Source: Cyanothece sp. UBA12306 (GTDB lineage: Bacteria; Cyanobacteriota; Cyanobacteriia; Cyanobacteriales; Microcystaceae). Taken from it: a stretch of DNA of 10,563 nucleotides. Below the pieces are notes generated by a model that saw only the letters and a program-made list of their open reading frames with translations, had not been told where the DNA came from and searched no databases. Positions within the stretch are counted from its first letter, which is position 1. Each line of letters starts with the position of its first letter. A program made the position numbers and the translations under genes. Location: assembly GCA_003448685.1 (NCBI GenBank), contig DLXW01000016.1, forward strand, positions 1 through 10,563, written 5' to 3'. Of the stretch, positions 6,454-10,563 are shown piece by piece.

Positions 6454-6900
6454 ATGACACAAAAAATCTTGATTATTGGCTATGGAAACAACTTAAGAAG
6501 TGATGATTCTGCCGGTCAAAAATTAGCAGAAATAATTAATCAATGGAACTTAGAAAATGTAAGTTCTTTAGCTGTTCATCAACTTACTCCAGAACTTTCT
6601 GAAGCTATCTCTCAAGTAGATCAAGTTATTTTTGCTGATGCGTTATTAACCCCCTCTGAACAACCAGCAACTTTACAAATAATAAAACTCAAAGCCGTCT
6701 CTAACACCACCAATTTGGGACACTATAGTGATCCTTCGCAACTTTTGAGTTTAACTCAAGCTATTTATGGTAGAATACCTCTTGCTTATTGGATTTTAAT
6801 TCCAGCAATTAATTTTGAGTTTGGAGAACAACTATCCCCTGTTACCGGTAAAGCTATTCAATTAGCCATCACAAAAATTCGAGAAATGACCTTACTTTAG
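6454..6900 (+). CDS. hoxW: HoxW, hydrogenase maturation endopeptidase
   Basis: HoxW belongs to the HybD/HyaD-type nickel-dependent proteases that clip the C-terminal tail of a [NiFe]-hydrogenase large subunit once nickel is in place. Seen: the N-terminal IGYGNNLRSDDSAG (8-21) with D16/D17 in the first metal-ligand position, D62 in FADALL, and H90 in LGHYSDP, matching the three nickel ligands known for HybD. Its 148 residues are normal. The position, 12 bases after hoxH, makes HoxH the obvious substrate; the residues that decide specificity cannot be read by eye. The ribosome-binding site is weak, so translation may be coupled to hoxH. Its final four bases overlap the end of a convergent small ORF. 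In Synechocystis sp. PCC 6803 hoxW is not in the hox operon, so this arrangement differs. Confidence 0.93.
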   Translation: MTQKILIIGYGNNLRSDDSAGQKLAEIINQWNLENVSSLAVHQLTPELSEAISQVDQVIFADALLTPSEQPATLQIIKLKAVSNTTNLGHYSDPSQLLSLTQAIYGRIPLAYWILIPAINFEFGEQLSPVTGKAIQLAITKIREMTLL

Positions 6901-7100
6901 ATCCACATATCATATTCTGACCAAAATGGACCTAAACCTACTGCCTCATCCAATTCTGCCACAGGTTCTGTTAAAGCAGATTTTTCTGACTTAATCGACG
7001 ATGAATTTAAAAATCCATCAAAATACAACTTTTTAGCTTTTACCCTTTGGTTAGTATCCATAAACTCTGTTACTTGACATTCATTAGGCTGCATCATCAT
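6897..7100 (-). CDS. Small hypothetical protein converging on hoxW
   Basis: I do not recognise this 67-codon frame. It supports coding in two ways: AGAGGA (7110-7105) lies 4-10 nt ahead of three successive ATG codons (7100, 7097, 7094), and the product is not low-complexity. It has no membrane helix or signal peptide. The first half is mixed-polar with a basic KAKK patch (21-24), and the second is acidic and ends in aromatic residues (ELDEAVGLGPFW, then SEYDMWI). One cysteine (C8) is present. Its stop TAA is on bases 6899-6897, so it shares 4 bases with the end of hoxW on the other strand. No promoter is clear; a TTGACA (7235-7230) and GATAAT (7208-7203) lie upstream but 21 bases apart, too wide for a standard promoter. 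It could be a real small gene or a chance frame. Confidence 0.5.
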   Translation of the reverse strand: MMMQPNECQVTEFMDTNQRVKAKKLYFDGFLNSSSIKSEKSALTEPVAELDEAVGLGPFWSEYDMWI

Positions 7101-7104
7101 TAAT

Positions 7105-7110
7105 TCCTCT
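7105..7110 (-). promoter_or_regulatory. Shine-Dalgarno-like AGAGGA of the small convergent ORF
   Basis: AGAGGA reads on the minus strand with 4, 7 and 10 nt to the ATGs at 7100, 7097 and 7094. It is the main argument that this ORF is translated; the middle ATG has the best spacing. Confidence 0.45.
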
Positions 7111-7326
7111 AAATTTTTTTCTTAGCCTTCTTTTGCTGCTATGGAGTAAAGACCAAGCTTAAACTGATTCTCTACAAGAGTTAATAGTCTCTGAATACCC
7201 CCATTATCTCCCAAAATTTTGATAATTGGTGTCAATTTTTATCTAGTTTTTGCAATATTTTGTTAGATTACTTAAAATAACTTAAATTATTCAATCAAAT
7301 AGCTTGTCAAGTAGATTTAATTAAAA

Positions 7327-7360
7327 TTTACATTTTAAACAAAGTTTGTTAATATATATT
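7327..7360 (+). promoter_or_regulatory. Candidate hliC control region (HLR1-like half-site and -10)
   Basis: TTTACATT (7327-7334) is a full match to one half of the HLR1 element (K-TTACA-W-W) bound by RpaB at high-light genes. The next half, TAAACAAA (7336-7343), matches 6 of 8 but with a 1-base and not a 2-base spacer. TATATT (7355-7360) could be the -10. Light control is expected for this gene class, but the site is imperfect in an AT-rich background. Confidence 0.3.
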
Positions 7361-7424
7361 AAATAAGTTAAGTTATCCCATTGAATAACAGATTCATTTA
7401 TTAAAACCAAGGAAAGTATAAGCT

Positions 7425-7565
7425 ATGAATAATGAAGGATCAAAGTTTGGTTTTACCCATTCAGCCGAAATTTGGAACGGTCGTCTGGCCATGTTGGGTT
7501 TTATGGGTCTAATGACCGAGTTAATTACAGGACAAGGAATTCTTTCTTTTTTGGGGTTACTTTAG
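7425..7565 (+). CDS. hliC: High-light-inducible (one-helix, SCP) protein, HliC-like
   Basis: This gene of only 46 residues encodes a single-helix thylakoid protein of the LHC-like family. Seen: a short polar N-terminus ([15 protein letters not shown]), then the chlorophyll-binding signature E15-I-W-N18-G-R20-L-A-M-L-G-F, continuing as one hydrophobic helix (about 16-36) and a short tail. Such proteins bind chlorophyll and carotenoid, dimerise or join larger Hli partners, and protect photosystem II assembly intermediates and chlorophyll synthesis from light damage. The length and the start MNNExSKFGFT closely resemble HliC (ScpB) of Synechocystis sp. PCC 6803, so the symbol is likely but was not checked by alignment. 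AAGGAA (7409-7414) lies 10 nt before the ATG. It is monocistronic, pointing toward the end of pilC. Confidence 0.88.
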   Translation: MNNEGSKFGFTHSAEIWNGRLAMLGFMGLMTELITGQGILSFLGLL

Positions 7566-7616
7566 TTAATCCCAAATCCTGTTTAGAACACAGGTTAAAC
7601 TACATCAGTAATATAA

Positions 7617-7654
7617 AGGGGGTCTTCTTCTTAAATTTTTGAGATAGACTCCCT
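7617..7654. terminator. Possible bidirectional terminator hairpin between hliC and pilC
   Basis: AGGGGGTCT (7617-7625) pairs with AGACTCCCT (7646-7654) over 9 bp with one G-T wobble, around a 20-nt loop. It sits between two convergent genes, 52 bases after the hliC stop and 40 bases after the pilC stop. Neither side has a clean T run; on the minus strand TTATATTAC follows. A smaller CCTGT/ACAGG hairpin (7578-7594) lies just ahead. Cyanobacterial terminators often lack good T tracts. Confidence 0.4.
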
Positions 7655-7694
7655 ATTGCCGACTCTCCATTTCATTTTTAAGATCAACAGCTGA

Positions 7695-8909
7695 TTAGGC
7701 GAGTTGATCGAAGATTTTGAACATAGGCAAATACATTGATAAGAGAATCACCCCAACCATGCCAGCAATACCTACCATCATCAAGGGTTCTAACATACTT
7801 GTGAGAGCTTTAACGGCTTGTTCTACCTCATCTTCATAAAAATCTGCGACTTTCATCATCATAGCATCAAGTTCCCCTGTTTCTTCCCCGATACTAATCA
7901 TTTGAATCGCTAACGCTGGAAAAACATTAGCCCGTTGTAAAGCTAAACTCATCATCCCCCCCTGTTGAATTTCGTTTTTTGCTCCGTCGATCGCATTAGC
8001 AATTACTTTGTTGCCTACCGTATTACAGACAATTTCGAGAGAAGAAAGAATGGGAACCCCCGAACGGGTTAAAGTCCCAAAAACCCGACAAAACCGGGCA
8101 ACAGCCGACTTTTCGTTCAAATCACCAAATAATGGAAGTTTCAGCATCAGGGCATCGATTTGTAACCTTCCCGCAGGAGTTTTGTAATACTGACGGATAC
8201 CAAAGCTACCCCCGATACAAATTCCAATGGGGATCAAAATTTTCCAACTTCTGATTACAGCACTGATATTAAGCATAAATTGTGTTAAGGCCGGTAATTC
8301 TGCTCCTAAATCTTGGAAAATCTTGGCGAAAATCGGAATCAAGAAGATGGTCATAGCAAAGAAGACTACTACTGCCAAGATTCCCACCGTCACCGGATAG
8401 GCCATAGCAGACTTAATTTGGTTTTGCAGTCTAGCCATATCTTCAAGCAGTTTAGACAAACGGTTAAGCACTTCATCGAGTACCCCTCCAGTTTCTCCTG
8501 CTTCGATCATGCTGACGTATAGATCATCAAAACATTCGGGGTGTTTTGCCATTGCTTCGGATAAACTAACCCCTTGCTGTACTTCGGTGCTAATGTCACT
8601 TAAAGATTTTTTTAGTTTAGGATTGCCACATTGCTCGGATAAAACTCCTAAACAACGAACGATAGCAACACCAGCGTTAATCATTACGGAAAATTGGCGG
8701 GAAAAAACAGCTTTATCCTTGACTTTAACGTTGGCTAGTGCTAATTCAATCCCTGATAGATCAATATCCATGCCAGACTTTTTGATTTTACCGATGGCTG
8801 GATATTGTTGTCTGAGCATCATTCTAGCTTGTTCAGGGGAAGCAGCTTGAACTTTAGCACTAGAGATTTTACCCTTGGCGTTTTTAACTTGAGCAACAAA
8901 TGTAGGCAT
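7695..8909 (-). CDS. pilC: PilC, type IV pilus inner-membrane platform protein
   Basis: PilC (GspF family) sits in the inner membrane, couples the PilB/PilT motors to the growing pilus and is needed for assembly. The 404 residues hold the two tandem GspF domains. The first has FSRQFSVMINAGVAIV (69-84) and MIEAGETGGVLDEVL (134-148); the second repeats the pattern with FCRVFGTLTRSGVPIL (273-288) and MISIGEETGELDAMM (337-351). Membrane helices are expected at about 171-195, 222-238 and 373-397, the last in EPLMMVGIAGMVGVILLSMY. Length is normal and the frame is intact. It is the last gene of pilB-pilT-pilC, 91 bases after pilT. There is no Shine-Dalgarno sequence before the ATG at 8909; the leader is instead a heptamer repeat tract, so initiation may be unusual or weak. 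Confidence 0.95.
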   Translation of the reverse strand: MPTFVAQVKNAKGKISSAKVQAASPEQARMMLRQQYPAIGKIKKSGMDIDLSGIELALANVKVKDKAVFSRQFSVMINAGVAIVRCLGVLSEQCGNPKLKKSLSDISTEVQQGVSLSEAMAKHPECFDDLYVSMIEAGETGGVLDEVLNRLSKLLEDMARLQNQIKSAMAYPVTVGILAVVVFFAMTIFLIPIFAKIFQDLGAELPALTQFMLNISAVIRSWKILIPIGICIGGSFGIRQYYKTPAGRLQIDALMLKLPLFGDLNEKSAVARFCRVFGTLTRSGVPILSSLEIVCNTVGNKVIANAIDGAKNEIQQGGMMSLALQRANVFPALAIQMISIGEETGELDAMMMKVADFYEDEVEQAVKALTSMLEPLMMVGIAGMVGVILLSMYLPMFKIFDQLA

Positions 8910-8918
8910 AGTTTTTAA

Positions 8919-8967
8919 TAGTTAATAATTAATAATTAATAGTTAATAGTTAACAGTTAGTGGTTGT
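8919..8967. repeat. Heptanucleotide tandem repeat tract in the pilT-pilC spacer
   Basis: Seven consecutive 7-base units: TAGTTAA, TAATTAA, TAATTAA, TAGTTAA, TAGTTAA, CAGTTAG, TGGTTGT, followed by degenerate TAATAAC and CAATAAC. The tract occupies most of the 91-base spacer and ends 10 bases from the pilC start codon, where a ribosome-binding site would normally be. Its units match the CAGTTAC units at the left edge of the window, suggesting one repeat family. Confidence 0.7.
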
Positions 8968-9000
8968 TAATAACCAATAACTGTATAACGAAAAATTCCA

Positions 9001-10131
9001 TTACAGACGAACCTTACCTTTAGCTTTAGCAGAACTTTTCATACCTGCACTTGCCCCTGCAACTAAACGCTGTAATTCATCGGGTTTACCACTTTTAGAA
9101 ATGGCCTCTTCAAAAGATACCATGCCACTGACGACCATATTAGCTAAGGCTTGTTCCATCGTTTGCATACCTAGTTTCATCCCAGTTTGAATAGCTGAAT
9201 AAATTTGAGAGGCTTTTCCTTCCCGAATCAGGTTAGCGATCGCCGGTGTAATTACCATAATTTCTTGAGCCATAGCCCGTCCAAATTCTCCTGGTTTGGG
9301 GGCTTTTTTCTTGACTAAACATTGGCTAAAAACTGCGATCAGAGAGTTAGAAAGCATAGCCCGAATTTGAGCCTGTTGATTAGCAGGAAACACATCAATA
9401 ATCCGATCAACGGTTCCAGCAGCGGAGTTGGTGTGTAAGGTTCCAAAGACTAAGTGTCCGGTTTCAGCAGCAGTGATGGCTAAACCGATGGTTTCTAAGT
9501 CCCGCATTTCCCCTACTAGAATAATATCAGGATCTTCGCGCAAAGATGCTTTGAGAGCATTAGCAAAAGATTTAGTATCTTCTCCTTTTTGGCGTTGATG
9601 AAACAGGCTTTTAACGTTGGGAAAAACATATTCAATGGGGTCTTCAACGGTGAGAATATGTTCGCCACGGGTGCGATTGATTAAGTCTAAAATAGCTGCT
9701 AGGGTGGTGGTTTTTCCCGATCCTGTTTGCCCCGTTACTAATACCATGCCCCTAGGACGTTCAGCCATTTCTCGCACAATGGTTGGCAGTCCCAACTGTT
9801 CAAAATTAGGAATTTTAGAAGAAAGAGCCCTTAAACAGGCGGCATAACAGCCCCTTTCTTTATAAACATTCACCCGAAAGCGGGCTAGCCCTTTAACTCC
9901 GTAAGAACAATCCAATTCCCAATTTTGCTCTAATTCTTTCCTTTGGGAGTTATTAAGCATACTAAAAATCAGTTTTTGACTTTCTTGGGGTGAGAGAGGT
10001 TCTTCTCCAATGGGGGCAAGTTTACCACTAATGCGAAAATAGATGGGAGCACCTGCTTGGATGTGCATATCCGAACCCCCCATTTCCACCAGTTGTTCCA
10101 TTAAGTCTTCGATCATTATATCCATAGACAT
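9001..10131 (-). CDS. pilT: PilT, type IV pilus retraction ATPase
   Basis: PilT is the hexameric cytoplasmic ATPase that powers pilus retraction, and hence twitching or phototactic motility and DNA uptake. Seen in 376 residues: an N-terminal PAS-like domain (about 1-100), Walker A GQTGSGKTT (134-142), the Asp box TVEDPIEYVF (161-170), Walker B IILVGEMRD (203-211) with E208, and the His box TGHLVFGTLHTN (224-235). The PilT-specific C-terminal motif appears as AIANLIREGK (297-306), close to the AIRNLIRE consensus and diagnostic for PilT over PilB. The tail after about 350 is short, basic and lysine-rich. The ATG at 10131 has a perfect AAGGAG 8 nt upstream. The spacing of 22 bases to pilB indicates co-transcription. 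Confidence 0.96.
   Translation of the reverse strand: MSMDIMIEDLMEQLVEMGGSDMHIQAGAPIYFRISGKLAPIGEEPLSPQESQKLIFSMLNNSQRKELEQNWELDCSYGVKGLARFRVNVYKERGCYAACLRALSSKIPNFEQLGLPTIVREMAERPRGMVLVTGQTGSGKTTTLAAILDLINRTRGEHILTVEDPIEYVFPNVKSLFHQRQKGEDTKSFANALKASLREDPDIILVGEMRDLETIGLAITAAETGHLVFGTLHTNSAAGTVDRIIDVFPANQQAQIRAMLSNSLIAVFSQCLVKKKAPKPGEFGRAMAQEIMVITPAIANLIREGKASQIYSAIQTGMKLGMQTMEQALANMVVSGMVSFEEAISKSGKPDELQRLVAGASAGMKSSAKAKGKVRL
9236..9243. repeat. HIP1 palindrome GCGATCGC in pilT
   Basis: Exact HIP1 octamer inside pilT, at the codons for A299-N300-L301 region of the PilT motif segment; the only HIP1 copy in the pil half of the window. Confidence 0.75.
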
Positions 10132-10139
10132 GGTTAATT

Positions 10140-10145
10140 CTCCTT
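10140..10145 (-). promoter_or_regulatory. Strong Shine-Dalgarno AAGGAG of pilT
   Basis: AAGGAG on the minus strand lies 8 nt before the ATG at 10131 and fixes that start over in-frame ATGs two and five codons further on. It contrasts with pilC in the same operon, which has none. Confidence 0.75.
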
Positions 10146-10153
10146 AAAATTGA

Positions 10154-10563
10154 TTAATTGTTCGCAAATCTTGGGGTTAGACAATAGGGGCAGTCCATCC
10201 ATTCTGGCTGTAATTCGGCCTTACAGGTTTGACATTCTAGGGAACTTTTGCGTTTGGCTTTCAATTCCGCTTCGAGTCCCGTATCGGTAAAGGTAACCCG
10301 TTCCACTTCTTCGAGGGTGGTATAGCCTTCTTGAACCAGTTGCAAACTGTAAGCCAAAATCGTCACCATCCCTTCTTCAACGGCAGCTTCTTTGATACGG
10401 TCTGTGGTTGCCCCTTCATTAACCAGGGTTTGAATGCGTTCTGTATTACGCATCACCTCGTAAACTCCGACCCTTCCTTTGTAGCCACCTCCCCCACATT
10501 TGGGGCAAAGACTTCCATTAGCTTTGGCGGCAGTAATTTCTTCTGGGGTTAATTTATTGGCTT
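10154..10563 (-). CDS. pilB: PilB, type IV pilus extension ATPase (partial, C-terminal 135 residues)
   Basis: Only the C-terminal end is in the window; the frame stays open to the right edge, so the start lies outside. The visible part begins ANKLTPEEITAAKANG and then has LCPKCGGGGYKGRVGVYEVM, the second CxxC pair of the GspE/PilB tetracysteine zinc site and the conserved GYKGRVGVYEV motif. The helical RIQTLVNEGATTDRIKEAA and GMVTILAYSLQLVQEGYTTLEEVERV segments are the usual end of PilB. About 45 more residues follow, ending in a second zinc-ribbon-like motif, CQTC-x10-CPYC (10234-10181). PilB hydrolyses ATP to drive pilus extension through PilC. The gene is 22 bases upstream of pilT and probably first or early in the operon. 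Confidence 0.93.
   Translation of the reverse strand, partial: ANKLTPEEITAAKANGSLCPKCGGGGYKGRVGVYEVMRNTERIQTLVNEGATTDRIKEAAVEEGMVTILAYSLQLVQEGYTTLEEVERVTFTDTGLEAELKAKRKSSLECQTCKAELQPEWMDCPYCLTPRFANN
10181..10234 (-). other. C-terminal zinc-ribbon-like motif of PilB
   Basis: Four cysteines in C-x2-C-x10-C-x2-C spacing (CQTC and CPYC) lie near the very end of PilB, after the conserved ATPase fold and a lysine-rich linker (KAKRK). The pattern could bind zinc. This tail lies beyond the usual end of PilB from proteobacteria; from memory, cyanobacterial PilB proteins share it, and in Synechocystis the PilB1 C-terminus is reported to dock the RNA chaperone Hfq. Confidence 0.6.

Larger units (their letters stand above)
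7101..7424. other. Intergenic region between the small ORF and hliC
   Basis: The left part holds a minus-strand open frame (7235-7122) without a ribosome-binding site. It opens with TTG and carries a fairly protein-like stretch, GGIQRLLTLVENQFKLGLYS. It may be a remnant. The right part (about 7240-7424) is very AT-rich and serves as the hliC leader. No tRNA or strong hairpin is seen. Confidence 0.5.

Noticed and set aside
7200..7240. TTGACA and GATAAT as a minus-strand promoter for the small ORF
   Set aside because: The two hexamers are individually good, but they are separated by 21 bases, outside the 16-19 range of normal sigma70-type promoters.
8509..8850. Open reading frame of 113 codons on the plus strand
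   Set aside because: It is antisense to the first domain of pilC, which is intact and family-like. No start signal or domain supports it. The shorter plus-strand frame at 8313-8522 is rejected for the same reason.
9617..9847. Open reading frame of 76 codons on the plus strand
   Set aside because: It is opposite the Walker A and Asp-box region of pilT, where strong codon constraint on the real gene leaves the reverse frame open by chance.
10331..10552. Open reading frame of 73 codons on the plus strand
   Set aside because: It is antisense to the end of pilB. The minus-strand frame shows the PilB CxxC and GYKGRVGVYEV motifs and is clearly the coding one.
1..10563. CRISPR array, tRNA, rRNA or insertion sequence
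   Set aside because: No regularly spaced 25-40-base repeats, no cloverleaf-like sequence with a T-loop GTTCAA-type core, and no transposase motif with flanking inverted repeats were seen on either strand. The repeats present are 7-base or 21-base tandem units.

Overview
The window reads as a low-GC, unicellular-type cyanobacterial chromosome segment. The signs are a bidirectional (Hox) [NiFe]-hydrogenase operon of cyanobacterial type, a one-helix high-light-inducible protein (Hli/SCP), four copies of the cyanobacterial HIP1 palindrome GCGATCGC inside genes, heptanucleotide tandem repeats between genes, and a Uma2-family gene with an apparent decayed relative beside it. The overall look is close to the Cyanothece/Crocosphaera/Gloeothece/Synechocystis group, but species cannot be set from sequence reading alone.

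Layout: 1-211 is an AT-rich leader that begins inside a heptamer repeat tract. A Uma2-family gene (212-916, +) follows, with a coiled-coil tail made of 21-bp direct repeats. The 917-1484 gap holds a 13-bp-stem inverted repeat, an apparent Uma2 C-terminal remnant, a second heptamer tract and the hox control region, which has a LexA-like box, a -10-like element and a perfect 7-1-7 palindrome. Then comes the compact operon hoxE-hoxF-hoxU-hoxY-hoxH-hoxW (1502-6900, +). A small unrecognised ORF (7100-6897, -) converges on hoxW and overlaps its stop. The next gap holds an old-looking reading frame and the leader of hliC (7425-7565, +, only 46 codons). The rest is the minus-strand type IV pilus motor cluster pilB (partial, running off the right edge)-pilT-pilC, whose end converges on hliC.

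How the genes work together: HoxE, HoxF and HoxU form the diaphorase arm (NAD(P)H/FMN plus Fe-S relay). HoxY and HoxH form the hydrogenase arm, with the NiFe site in HoxH. HoxW is the endoprotease expected to trim the 25-residue HoxH C-terminal tail after nickel insertion. All six are present, intact and tightly spaced, so one transcript could supply the structural subunits plus the dedicated protease; the hyp genes for Ni-Fe cofactor assembly are not here. PilB (extension ATPase), PilT (retraction ATPase) and PilC (inner-membrane platform) supply motor functions for twitching and DNA uptake. No direct functional link between hox and pil is visible.

No clear new multi-gene system is evident. 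The most worthwhile leads are the small orphan ORF converging on hoxW, the hox control region, and the C-terminal zinc-ribbon-like tail of PilB.
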